Below are positions 1-7,133 of a DNA stretch of 20,732 bases, piece by piece. The position numbers were made by a program, and so were the translations under genes. The notes under the pieces were generated by a model. It made no database searches, was not told the DNA's origin, and was given only the letters and a program-made list of their open reading frames with translations. Every line of letters begins with the position of its first letter. Position 1 is the first letter of the stretch. The stretch covers positions 1 through 20,732 of the forward strand of contig PXSU01000110.1 in NCBI GenBank assembly GCA_003022745.1. Direction: 5' to 3'. This DNA comes from Halobacteriales archaeon SW_9_67_25. Lineage in GTDB: Archaea > Halobacteriota > Halobacteria > Halobacteriales > Haloarculaceae.

Positions 1-1485
1 GACGAAAGAGGTGTCGGCCCTCGCGAGCCTCTGGAGGCGCTCAATGCGCACGTCCGTCGGGTCTTCGTCGAGTTGTGCGAAGCGGTCGGCCACGCGTCCC
101 ACGGACTGTTTGGTCAGCCCCACGTGGTCGGTCTCGTAACTGTCGTAGGACTCGAAGATATCCGTTTGCGTGGCGCCGACGTCCTCGCGAACCTCCCGGA
201 GTGTCTCCCCCGATATCGGCACGCGGTCGACGTCGGCCGCAGACGCGGCGTCGAGAAGCGTCTCGAACCGTTCCTGTTTCCGCGACAGTCCGAACCCGAT
301 CTCCGCGAAGTTCGCCAGGGAGAGTTGCCCCGAAACGTACAGTGTCGTGTTCGAGCGGTTGAGTTTCGACGCCACGTCGAACTGATAGAGGAGGAGTTGC
401 AGGTCCTCGAGCATCCCGGGACTCGCAGAGTAGACAGACACGGCCGAGCGGTTCTCTTCGACGGTTCCGTCGGCGTCCATGTATCCGCGGACGAACGCGG
501 CGGCATGTGCGCGGTCGGCCTCGAAGACGAACTCCGGGACGCGGATCGACGCCGACTTTTCCTCGGCCGGGTATTCGAAGGCGGCCTGCAGGAGGCGGGT
601 GAGTGTCTTCCCGCCGACCTCGATGCGGTCGCCACGCTCGTCGAACTCCCGGACGATAGTCTCCAGGCCGAGTGCGTCCGCGGACTCCTCGATCAGTGCC
701 TTCATCTCCGGGTCGTCGTTCGTGATCGAACCCTGAACGTCACCGTCCCCGAAGAACGCGCCGGCGAGATAGAACAGCGGTTCGAGGTCATCCGGAAGGT
801 CGACGGCGAGCGAGGAGTGTTCGCCCCGCCGGTCGCTGCCCCGGTAGTTGAGCGACTCGACGCTCTCGTAGAGGTCCGCGAGTGGGATGTCGAAACTCTC
901 ACAGACGCTGACGATGTCTCGCAGTCTGAACTGTCCCCGCCAGATGGCGTGGTCGAACGAGTCCCGCTTCAGTTCCGAATCTGTGGCCTCGTACAGCGCG
1001 TCCCGGTCGTGTGCGTCGATCCGCTCCGCGAACGTACCGGTCACGTCGACGTAGAAACCGTAATCCGTCGCGAGTTCCCGGAGGAGCCCTGTCTTCGCGC
1101 TCCCGGACGAGCGTGCGGGCGTCTTCCGGGCCCCGACCACGACGTCACCCTCCTCTATGCCGTCGGCGCGCTCGAACTCCATCACACCCCGCTCCGTGAG
1201 CACGAGATAGCGATGTTCCGGTGTCGTCTCCATGACGTGTCCGTTCGAGGTCCGGAGGGCCACCAGCGGGTCGTCGGCCTCGCGCCGGCAGGCATACTCG
1301 ATATCCGCGGCGACCATCTCGTCTTCTGTCCGGTCGAACGACGCCACTCCCAGCGGTTCGGATGGTTCGTACGCCTCGTCCTCGTCCGGTCTCGGTTCGC
1401 CAGTCTCCCGGACGTCTTCGAACAGTTCCCTGGCCGGGAGGGGAGGGCCATCCGCGAGCGAAACGCGGGCGTCACCGCTGACACA
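1..1485 (-). other. Intein with LAGLIDADG homing-endonuclease domain inserted in the EF-2 P-loop (C-terminal end outside window)
   Basis: Inteins excise themselves from the host protein and ligate the flanks. Block A is CVSGDARVSLADG with the catalytic Cys at EF-2 residue 21, directly after VDHGK. Block B is TPEHRYLVL, with its histidine at residue 111. Two LAGLIDADG-like endonuclease motifs follow: LAGAFFGDGDV at residues 260-270 and FVRGYMDADGTV at 351-362, both with acidic residues retained. A helix-turn-helix-like stretch (ISGDTLREVREDVGATQTDIF) comes after. The frame is intact for at least 495 intein residues. Blocks F and G (the terminal His-Asn and the +1 Thr) are not in the window, so splicing competence cannot be confirmed. 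Both halves of the endonuclease look intact, which suggests recent or ongoing mobility rather than a decayed mini-intein. Confidence 0.9.
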
Positions 1486-1545
1486 CTTCCCGTGATCCAC
1501 GTGGGCGGCGATGGCAATGTTCCGGATGTTCTCCGGCTCGTCCAT
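1..1545 (-). CDS. fusA: Translation elongation factor aEF-2, N-terminal part interrupted by an intein (partial, runs off left edge)
   Basis: aEF-2 is the GTPase that drives ribosomal translocation. Residues 1-20 read MDEPENIRNIAIAAHVDHGK, the start of the EF-2 G domain up to the P-loop lysine. Residue 21 is a cysteine that begins an intein, so the expected Thr-Thr of the P-loop must lie beyond the left edge. The 515 codons in the window stay open to base 1. The ATG at 1543-1545 is the only start I see in frame. The frame stays open 17 codons further upstream to a TAG, but with no ATG, GTG or TTG. Known haloarchaeal EF-2 proteins usually carry about 14 more residues (a GRRKK-type start) before the ERLMDEPE motif. 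Here only ERL is present upstream and the rest differs. A T/A-rich element at about 1582-1596 lies 40-50 nt upstream. EF-2 identity is strong from the motif; function depends on splicing of the intein. Confidence 0.85.
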   Translation of the reverse strand, partial: MDEPENIRNIAIAAHVDHGKCVSGDARVSLADGPPLPARELFEDVRETGEPRPDEDEAYEPSEPLGVASFDRTEDEMVAADIEYACRREADDPLVALRTSNGHVMETTPEHRYLVLTERGVMEFERADGIEEGDVVVGARKTPARSSGSAKTGLLRELATDYGFYVDVTGTFAERIDAHDRDALYEATDSELKRDSFDHAIWRGQFRLRDIVSVCESFDIPLADLYESVESLNYRGSDRRGEHSSLAVDLPDDLEPLFYLAGAFFGDGDVQGSITNDDPEMKALIEESADALGLETIVREFDERGDRIEVGGKTLTRLLQAAFEYPAEEKSASIRVPEFVFEADRAHAAAFVRGYMDADGTVEENRSAVSVYSASPGMLEDLQLLLYQFDVASKLNRSNTTLYVSGQLSLANFAEIGFGLSRKQERFETLLDAASAADVDRVPISGETLREVREDVGATQTDIFESYDSYETDHVGLTKQSVGRVADRFAQLDEDPTDVRIERLQRLARADTSFV

Positions 1546-1548
1546 CAG

Positions 1549-1596
1549 CCGTTCAGATTCCGGAGAGAGTTTGTCTGAACCTTGAAAAATCTATTT
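1549..1596. promoter_or_regulatory. Divergent promoter region between EF-2 and the Tat lipoprotein, with inverted element
   Basis: The element TTGAAAAATCTATTT at 1582-1596 is TATA-like and sits about 30-43 nt before the ATG at 1625. Its complement could also serve the minus-strand EF-2 gene, about 40 nt before its ATG. CCGTTCAGATTCCGG at 1549-1563 is the reverse complement of the element found upstream of the molybdoenzyme (CCGAATCTGAACGG, 2478-2491), apart from one extra base. CTGAAC at 1575-1580 repeats half of it in the plus orientation. Promoter function is inferred from position and composition. Confidence 0.5.
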
Positions 1597-1624
1597 CCCC
1601 GTCTCCGGTGACCGACAAACCGGT

Positions 1625-2464
1625 ATGTCCGACAACGACACGACGCGACGCAGGTTCTTGCAGGTAGCAGGCGGGACGACAGCGGTCGCGCTCGCCGGTT
1701 GTTCGAGCGACGGTGACGGCAGCGACGGCACCGGCGGCGGCGGCGACGACACGGACGGCGAGGAGAACATGGACGACGGAATGGAGGCGACCGATCCCGC
1801 AGACGCCTCCAGGGCCTCTATCGACCGCTTCAGCGAGGCCGCCGGGACGCTTCACGTCCGGGCAGAGAACGGCGACCCCGTCGAGGGCCAGCTCAATATC
1901 GTCGGCACCGTCCCTGGCGACGAGGGCTACAACGACTTCTGGCGGGTCAACAAGGTCACGGTGCCCGACGAGTACGAGGCCAACACTATCACGAGTGTCG
2001 GTGCGCTGATGGATGCCGAGTACGATGTCGAGACCACGGACACCGTCAAGAACTGCCCCATCGTGCCGGACGGCTCGACGGCGTCGATACGCCACGGCGA
2101 CGCCGACGCTGGCCTCACCGAGGGGTGGTACGACGGCGAGGTGGTGAGCTACTTCACATTCGAGACGCTCTCGGGTGCTGGTGGCTCAGTGTCCCTCTCG
2201 CCCATCTACGTCAGCTTCAACACGAATCCCGGACAGGAGGGTGGCGGTCCGCCCTCCGGATTCATGTCCGAGGAGGGCTCGGATCAGACCCACAACGTCG
2301 TCGCGACCTTGCCGGATGACGCCAGCTATTCGCCGCTGTGGCTGGTCAACATCTACGACAACGCGGACTTCGAGGCGGTCTCGGACCTGGGCTCGGCGAC
2401 AGACGCCGAGATACTCGCTTCGGGCGCCGCGAACGTCAACTGCCCCGTCGTCTCGGAAGGATAG
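1625..2464 (+). CDS. Twin-arginine-exported lipoprotein with internal duplication, function unknown
   Basis: The N-terminus has a Tat motif (TRRRFLQ, residues 7-13), a short hydrophobic stretch and a lipobox (VALAGC, Cys26). The protein is therefore probably folded in the cytoplasm, exported by Tat and lipid-anchored outside. A Gly/Asp-rich tether follows to about residue 60. The globular part contains a repeated unit: NIVGTVPGDEGYNDFWRVN at 91-109 matches NVVATLPDDASYSPLWLVN at 224-242. NCPIV at 143-147 likewise matches NCPVV at 272-276, giving one conserved cysteine per repeat (144 and 273). I do not recognise a named domain, haem motif or copper-binding motif. The gene lies 70 nt before the molybdoenzyme and has a promoter of the same type, so a shared extracellular redox or binding role is possible. 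That link is inference. Confidence 0.85.
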   Translation: MSDNDTTRRRFLQVAGGTTAVALAGCSSDGDGSDGTGGGGDDTDGEENMDDGMEATDPADASRASIDRFSEAAGTLHVRAENGDPVEGQLNIVGTVPGDEGYNDFWRVNKVTVPDEYEANTITSVGALMDAEYDVETTDTVKNCPIVPDGSTASIRHGDADAGLTEGWYDGEVVSYFTFETLSGAGGSVSLSPIYVSFNTNPGQEGGGPPSGFMSEEGSDQTHNVVATLPDDASYSPLWLVNIYDNADFEAVSDLGSATDAEILASGAANVNCPVVSEG

Positions 2465-2466
2465 AG

Positions 2467-2509
2467 CCGAAACTGAACCGAATCTGAACGGACTTTGAAA
2501 AATGTACTT
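2467..2509 (+). promoter_or_regulatory. Promoter of the molybdoenzyme gene with tandem 11-bp repeats
   Basis: Two adjacent 11-mers, CCGAAACTGAA (2467-2477) and CCGAATCTGAA (2478-2488), differ at one base. They abut a TATA-like TTTGAAAAATGTACTT (2494-2509). The ATG at 2535 lies about 27-40 nt downstream, so the mRNA would be nearly leaderless. An 11-bp period places both copies on the same face of the helix, as expected for a regulator dimer next to the TFB/TBP site. The regulator is unknown. Confidence 0.5.
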
Positions 2510-2534
2510 GAAGGGATAGCCCCTCTGGACGACT

Positions 2535-4067
2535 ATGACCGACACAATCACGCGGTACGTACCAGACCAACTGACCCGGAGCGACCTGCTCTTTGCCCTC
2601 CTTTCGGGCCTGGTGGGCGTAGCCGGGTCATACGCGGTCGCAGGGTACACCCGACAGTTCGTCGTCGCGCCCATCGACGCGCTGGTCGTCCGGGCGACGC
2701 CGGGACCGGTCGTCGCCTTCATGATCGAGAACGTCGGCGAACAGGGCCATCTGCTCCACATCGCGCTCTCCTTCGCCATCGCGGTCGGCGTACTCGCGGG
2801 CACCGCCACCGTCGGCCTCCTCGTCGCACGGCGTACCGAGCGTCCGGTCGCCGGTGTCCTGTTCGCCGGACTGCTGGCGTGGGGCATCGTGGCGGCGATC
2901 ACGCTCGAACCACTACTCGCGCTCGGTGGGGGGCTGCCGGTGGCGCTGTTCACTGCCGTCGGTGCCGCGCCGGCAGCGACGCCCGGGCACGACCCCTCGC
3001 GGCGGCGGGCACTCGTCTCCGGGGCGAGCGCGCTGGGATTCGTCGCGGTCGCGGCGGGGTTCGGCCGGCTGGTATCGGGCGGGTCGGGAAGTGCTGCCGA
3101 GAGCGGCGGCGAAGACGGAGAAGTGGACGAGGAAGTCGCCACGCTGATGACGGAGGCCGAAGACAATTCCCTCGACATCGAGGGGGACGTGCCCGGCCTG
3201 GTCAGCACGTTCGAGGAGTTCTACAACGTCGACATCGCGGAGTTCGACCCCGACCTCTCTGCCGAGGACTGGTCGCTGACGTTCACCGGCGAGGTCGGCG
3301 AGGAACGCGAAATCAACTTCGAGGACCTGCACGAGATGCCGACCGAACGGCGGTTCGTGACGCTGCGGTGTGTCGGCGAGGACCTCAACGGCCACAAACT
3401 CGATACGGCCGTCTGGACGGGGACGCCCATCGAGCCCTTGCTGGAGGAGGTCGACCCCGGCGGGGAGTGTGGGTGTGCAATGGTCCGCGCCGAGGACGAC
3501 TATTTCGTCCAGTTCCCGGTCGAGGCCCTGGAGGATGGCTTTCTCGCCTGGGGGATGAACGGGCAGTCGCTCCCGCAGTCCCACGGCTATCCCGTCCGCG
3601 TGCTGATCCCGGGTCACTGGGGTGAGACGAACGTCAAGTGGCTCTCGGAGATCGAACTCCTCGAGGAGGAGATGGACGGCTACTGGGAAGAGCGCGGCTG
3701 GCACGGCACCGGCCCCGTCAACACCGTCGCCAAACTCTGGAGCGACACCACACTCGAGAACGGCAACATGGAACTCGCGGGCCACGCCTACGCCGGCACC
3801 CGCGGCATCGAGCGCGTCGAGGTGTCGACCAACGGCGGCAACACCTGGACGGACGCCGAACTCTCCGAGCCGCTGCCCGGCGAGGACGTCTGGCGGCAGT
3901 GGCGCCACGAGTTCGAGCCCGACGAGTCTCACGATGTCGTGGTCCGTGCCATCGACGGCGAGGGGGCCCTCCAGCCCCAGGAGGAGTCGGGCTCGTTCCC
4001 CAGCGGTGCGTCGGGCTGGGTCTCGAAGACGGTGAACCCGATGGACTCCATGGGCGAATCCGCATGA
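2535..4067 (+). CDS. Membrane-anchored molybdopterin oxidoreductase, sulfite oxidase (SUOX) family
   Basis: The 510-aa protein has an N-terminal membrane part: hydrophobic segments near 18-38, 72-98, 105-128 and 131-146, and a further one at 158-180 after an RRR cluster (156-158). A Ser/Gly/Glu-rich linker follows. Residues about 225-395 form the molybdopterin-binding domain, with TLRCVGEDLNG providing Cys279 as the expected molybdenum ligand and GHWGETNVKWLSEIEL (360-375) the family signature. Residues about 395-505 form the Ig-like dimerisation domain (VEVSTNGGNTW; closing WVSKTV). SUOX-family enzymes oxidise sulfite or reduce oxidised substrates; the actual substrate cannot be read from sequence. 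The catalytic part probably faces the outside. The small membrane protein at 4121 follows closely and may be cotranscribed. The start is supported by the promoter spacing. Confidence 0.9.
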   Translation: MTDTITRYVPDQLTRSDLLFALLSGLVGVAGSYAVAGYTRQFVVAPIDALVVRATPGPVVAFMIENVGEQGHLLHIALSFAIAVGVLAGTATVGLLVARRTERPVAGVLFAGLLAWGIVAAITLEPLLALGGGLPVALFTAVGAAPAATPGHDPSRRRALVSGASALGFVAVAAGFGRLVSGGSGSAAESGGEDGEVDEEVATLMTEAEDNSLDIEGDVPGLVSTFEEFYNVDIAEFDPDLSAEDWSLTFTGEVGEEREINFEDLHEMPTERRFVTLRCVGEDLNGHKLDTAVWTGTPIEPLLEEVDPGGECGCAMVRAEDDYFVQFPVEALEDGFLAWGMNGQSLPQSHGYPVRVLIPGHWGETNVKWLSEIELLEEEMDGYWEERGWHGTGPVNTVAKLWSDTTLENGNMELAGHAYAGTRGIERVEVSTNGGNTWTDAELSEPLPGEDVWRQWRHEFEPDESHDVVVRAIDGEGALQPQEESGSFPSGASGWVSKTVNPMDSMGESA

Positions 4068-4120
4068 CGGGACGAGAGAGGCCGAGGGTTGTCCAGGCGA
4101 CGGGAGGCGACGGTCGATAG

Positions 4121-4417
4121 ATGGCACCCATGCTCGCGATGGGCGGCATCATCCTCGCCGCGGTCAACGCGGTTCTCCTCGCGGTCCTGGGTGCGGTCTG
4201 GGTCCGCAACTACCGCCAGTTCCGCTCGGGGATGGTGCTCGGACTCGTCGTCTTCAGCGGTGCCCTCCTTGTCGAGAACGTCGTCGCTGTGTACTTCTTT
4301 TTCCACAGCATGCACATGTTCTACGCCTCGGACCCGTTTGTCGGGAGCGTGGTGTTCGTGATGCGGGGCTTGGAGTTCGTCGCAGTCGGACTGCTGGCGG
4401 CCGTGACGGTACGCTGA
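4121..4417 (+). CDS. Small integral membrane protein, about three transmembrane helices, function unknown
   Basis: The 98-aa product is almost entirely hydrophobic, with helices near residues 5-28, 37-58 and 72-95. A basic loop (RNYRQFR, 29-35) lies between the first two, and a His/Met-containing stretch (FFFHSMHMFYASD) between the second and third. No catalytic motif is recognisable. It begins 53 nt after the molybdoenzyme stop, and GGGAGG at 4102-4107 may serve as a ribosome binding site, so it is probably in that operon. It could be an accessory membrane subunit of the molybdoenzyme, but nothing in the sequence proves this. An internal ATG at 4130 is an alternative start. Confidence 0.65.
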   Translation: MAPMLAMGGIILAAVNAVLLAVLGAVWVRNYRQFRSGMVLGLVVFSGALLVENVVAVYFFFHSMHMFYASDPFVGSVVFVMRGLEFVAVGLLAAVTVR

Positions 4418-4445
4418 GCCCGCCGACCCGTCGAAGACGCCAAGG

Positions 4446-4454
4446 TATTTATTG
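4446..4454 (+). promoter_or_regulatory. TATA element of the PiT transporter gene
   Basis: TATTTATTG is centred about 27 nt before the ATG at 4477 in otherwise GC-rich DNA. This spacing gives a leaderless transcript and fixes the start of the transporter. Confidence 0.6.
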
Positions 4455-4476
4455 TCGCCACTGTAGGCCGGGGTGA

Positions 4477-5655
4477 ATGTTCGTTTCGGGGACGGTCGGA
4501 CTGCTGGTCGTGGCGGCGGCCGCCAGCCTGTTTATGGCGTGGGCCATCGGGGCAGGGTCGTCGGGGTCGACGCCCTTTGCCCCAGCGGTGGGTGCCAACG
4601 CTATCTCGGTGATGCGCGCCGGCTTCTACGTCGGTATTCTCGGCCTGCTGGGGGCGGTCCTCCAGGGCGCCAACGTCACGGAGGCGGTCGGGGAGGAACT
4701 CATCGGCGGCGTCACCATCTCCCCGACCGCCGCCATCGTCGCACTGGTGACGGCGGCGGTGCTGGTCGCGATCGGCGTGTTCTCCGGGTACCCGATCGCC
4801 ACCGCGTTCACGGTCACCGGCGCGGTCGTCGGCGTCGGCCTCGCGCTCGGGGGCGACCCCGCGTGGGGGAAGTACCGCCAGATCGCCGCGCTGTGGGTGC
4901 TCACCCCCTTCCTCGGCGGCGGCGTCGCCTACGCGACCGCACGGTTTCTCCGGGCCGAACGTATCACCGAGCGGGTCGCCGTTCCGGCACTCGCGGGTGT
5001 GGTCGGCCTCCTGCTCGCGAACATCAGTTTCGTCGTCCTCGGGCCGCCGGGCGAACAACTCTCGCTCGCCCAGGCCGCTGTCGCCCGCCTTGGCGGGGGC
5101 GTCGCCGTCCACGCCGGCGTCTCGGTGGTCGTCGCTACCGTCGTCGCGCTGCTTCTCGCCCGGGACATGGCCAGCGACCCCGCCCGCGCGCAACGGCACT
5201 TCCTGCTCGCGCTGGGCGGCCTGGTGGCCTTCTCCGCCGGCGGCAGCCAGGTCGGCCTCGCAATCGGCCCCCTCATGCCACTCTCGGAGTCGGTCGGTAT
5301 CCCGCTGGCCACGCTGCTGGTCGGGGGTGGCCTTGGGCTGCTGCTCGGTTCCTGGACCGGCGCCCCGCGGATGATAAAGGCGCTCTCCCAGGACTACTCC
5401 TCGCTGGGGCCGCGCCGGTCCATCGCGGCGCTCATTCCCTCCTTTGCCATCGCCCAGACCGCCGTCTTCTTCGGCATCCCCGTCTCGTTCAACGAGATAA
5501 TCGTCTCAGCCATCATCGGGAGCGGCTACGCCGCCGGCGGCGGCGAGGTTTCTGGTGCCAAGATGGGCTACACGGTGCTGGCGTGGGCCGCCTCGCTCGC
5601 GCTCGCACTCGGAGTCAGTTACGGCGCGTTCGCGGCTGTCGACGCTTTCGTGTGA
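4477..5655 (+). CDS. PiT-family inorganic phosphate transporter
   Basis: The 392-aa polytopic protein (roughly ten hydrophobic helices) matches the haloarchaeal PiT family, which takes up phosphate or sulfate using an ion gradient. The first family repeat is at residues 27-46, including PAVGANAIS. The second is at 252-266, FSAGGSQVGLAIGPL. In both places the usual GAND-type aspartate is absent (Ala42, and Gln at 258). I recall this as a feature of a haloarchaeal subgroup rather than damage, but substrate specificity should be treated as unproven. The start is set by a TATA element 27 nt upstream. It is transcribed in the same direction as the molybdoenzyme genes but has its own promoter. No PhoU-like gene is adjacent. 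Confidence 0.85.
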   Translation: MFVSGTVGLLVVAAAASLFMAWAIGAGSSGSTPFAPAVGANAISVMRAGFYVGILGLLGAVLQGANVTEAVGEELIGGVTISPTAAIVALVTAAVLVAIGVFSGYPIATAFTVTGAVVGVGLALGGDPAWGKYRQIAALWVLTPFLGGGVAYATARFLRAERITERVAVPALAGVVGLLLANISFVVLGPPGEQLSLAQAAVARLGGGVAVHAGVSVVVATVVALLLARDMASDPARAQRHFLLALGGLVAFSAGGSQVGLAIGPLMPLSESVGIPLATLLVGGGLGLLLGSWTGAPRMIKALSQDYSSLGPRRSIAALIPSFAIAQTAVFFGIPVSFNEIIVSAIIGSGYAAGGGEVSGAKMGYTVLAWAASLALALGVSYGAFAAVDAFV

Positions 5656-5735
5656 GTTCAATTGGTGGGCCTGCCCTTCCCCGAGTCGCGCGACGGAGCG
5701 CGCTCCCGGCCGTGCGGTGGCGCGCGCTGTTGAAC
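5656..5735. terminator. Inverted repeats after the PiT gene, possible terminator structure
   Basis: AGCGCGC (5697-5703) pairs with GCGCGCT (5722-5728) across an 18-nt loop. GTTCAA (5656-5661) and TTGAAC (5730-5735) form an outer inverted repeat. The region lies between the stops of the convergent PiT and DJ-1/PfpI genes. There is no T-tract, so a terminator role is only suggested by position. Confidence 0.25.
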
Positions 5736-5800
5736 CGACGGTTGAGAAATTCCACTAAATCAGCACTGCTCCTCAGTCATCCCAAACTAACACAGACGAC

Positions 5801-6412
5801 TCACTCCTCGGCCACGTGGACGGACCCGCGGCGCTCGTACTCCATGTGGTCGGCAACCGCCCCGGCGAGGTCCGGCCCGAACTCCCGCTCGAGCAGGTAC
5901 AGCCCCAGGTCGATGCCGGCCGTGATGCCACCCGCGGTGAGCACCTCGCCGGCGTCGACGACCCGGGCGTCGACCACCTCGGCGTCAGTTTCGTCCAGGT
6001 CCGGGAGCGCGCCGTGGTGTGTGACGGCGGGCCGCCCGTCCAGCAGGCCCGCCCGTGCAACGAGCATCCCGCCGGTACAGACCCCGGCAATCGTGGTGTC
6101 GGCCCCGCGTTCGGCCAGCAGGTCCGGAATCGTTCCGCGCTCGGCCTCGGCCCACGCGCTCGCCGCGGCGCGGTCGTTCCACCCGCCACCGGGCACGACC
6201 AGCAGGTCCGGGTCCGCCCCTGCGACGGTCCCGTCGGGAACGACCGTCGCGCCGTGTGCCGACCGGACCGTCTCGGCCGGTTCGGCCGTCGTCAGCGACA
6301 CCTCGTAGCCCGGCCCTCGGGCGGCCCCGACCGACAACACCTCGTAGGGACCGAACGCGTCCAGCGATTCGAAGCCCTCGAACAGCAGCACCGAGACGTG
6401 TGAGAGTGACAT
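5801..6412 (-). CDS. DJ-1/PfpI family protein (class I glutamine amidotransferase-like)
   Basis: The 203-aa protein has the DJ-1/PfpI fold pattern. It shows an N-terminal HVSVLLFEGFESLDAFGPYEVL with an acidic residue near the active site (Glu12), VVPGGG at 72-77, and the nucleophile elbow IAGVCTGGMLVARAGLLDG with Cys112. THHG (131-134) provides the nearby histidines. The AGLLDGRPAVTHHG stretch resembles the isonitrile hydratase-like and AraC-associated branch, but there is no DNA-binding domain. The reaction is unknown. I chose the ATG at 6412 because the family fold begins there; the open frame extends further upstream without homology. It converges on the PiT gene and diverges from the gene at 6542. 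Confidence 0.85.
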   Translation of the reverse strand: MSLSHVSVLLFEGFESLDAFGPYEVLSVGAARGPGYEVSLTTAEPAETVRSAHGATVVPDGTVAGADPDLLVVPGGGWNDRAAASAWAEAERGTIPDLLAERGADTTIAGVCTGGMLVARAGLLDGRPAVTHHGALPDLDETDAEVVDARVVDAGEVLTAGGITAGIDLGLYLLEREFGPDLAGAVADHMEYERRGSVHVAEE

Positions 6413-6541
6413 ACGTCTCCGTTCGGCGCGGGCGACAAACGCCTGCCGATTGTCCCCGGCTCTCCCCCTGTCGTTTCCTGACAGCGACCGGCGGGAGCCG
6501 CGAGTCGCGGTCTTTATCGGCCGGCCGGCCCTACGGCGGGT

Positions 6542-7075
6542 ATGGCACAGCCGGGGGTCCCGGGCGGCCCGAGTCACGTTCTCGAACTCCCCTGCGGGGA
6601 GACGGTCAGCGCCCGCTCGCTTGACCTCGGATTGCGGGAGTTCGAGTGTTCGTGTGGGGCCCGCCACGCCGTCGTCATGGACGCCCACCCGATTGCGCGG
6701 TTCGTCCCGGAGTTCCTGGTCGAGGTGCTCCGGGAGACAATCGAGACCGACGACGAGTTCGAGTCCTTTTCGACGCCCCATCTGCTGGCGATGGTGGCCG
6801 AGGAGTTCCCCGAGGAAGTCGCGAGCACCGACTGCTCCGAGGACGGCCAGGTCGGCTACGCGCTCGTGTGGGTTGCGGACTTCGATTCGCGCCGCCTCCA
6901 CGAGGTCGTGGTCGAACTGGTCGTCGAACTCATGGAACACGCTGTCAGCCACGCCGAGGACGGCACCGCACTGAGCGAGTTCGAGGAACGGATGGCCGAG
7001 TTCGACGTCGAGACGTTCGTCGAGGAGTACCGCGACCAGCGGGACTTCGAGGACGAGTACGACACGGCAATCTAA
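6542..7075 (+). CDS. Conserved haloarchaeal protein, DUF5815-like
   Basis: This very acidic 177-aa soluble protein has a small Cys-containing N-terminal part (LPCGE at 16-20; ECSCGARH at 35-42) and a helical C-terminal part (VVELVVELMEHAVSHAEDG). From memory it matches the haloarchaeal DUF5815 family over its length, and no function is known. The Cys-x-Cys cluster could bind a metal, but only three cysteines lie there. TCTTTATCGG at 6511-6520 is centred 27 nt before the ATG, supporting a leaderless mRNA and this start. It is convergent with the small CxxC protein; a hairpin lies between them. Confidence 0.75.
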   Translation: MAQPGVPGGPSHVLELPCGETVSARSLDLGLREFECSCGARHAVVMDAHPIARFVPEFLVEVLRETIETDDEFESFSTPHLLAMVAEEFPEEVASTDCSEDGQVGYALVWVADFDSRRLHEVVVELVVELMEHAVSHAEDGTALSEFEERMAEFDVETFVEEYRDQRDFEDEYDTAI

Positions 7076-7086
7076 GCCCGAGACAC

Positions 7087-7133
7087 GACGCTACCGGGCC
7101 GAATCGCTCCGGACGCCTCGGCCGGGTAGCGTC
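7087..7133. terminator. Long hairpin between convergent genes, possible bidirectional terminator
   Basis: GACGCTACCGGGCCGA (7087-7102) pairs with TCGGCCGGGTAGCGTC (7118-7133) with 15 of 16 bases matching and a 15-nt loop. It begins 11 nt after the stop of the gene ending at 7075. Its right arm enters the stop codon of the gene ending at 7132. It could end transcripts from both sides, although it has no T-tract. Confidence 0.5.

Noticed and set aside
73..1578. Long plus-strand open frame opposite the EF-2/intein gene
   Set aside because: It is the antisense shadow of a clear intein and EF-2 sequence; its composition is Arg/Val-rich with no domain.
2913..4127. Long minus-strand frame opposite the molybdoenzyme
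   Set aside because: The plus strand encodes an unmistakable SUOX protein. High GC keeps the opposite frame open.
4473..6308. 611-codon plus-strand frame across the PiT and DJ-1 genes
   Set aside because: It is Arg/Gly/Pro-rich, crosses two genes of opposite strand, and lacks any recognisable motif.
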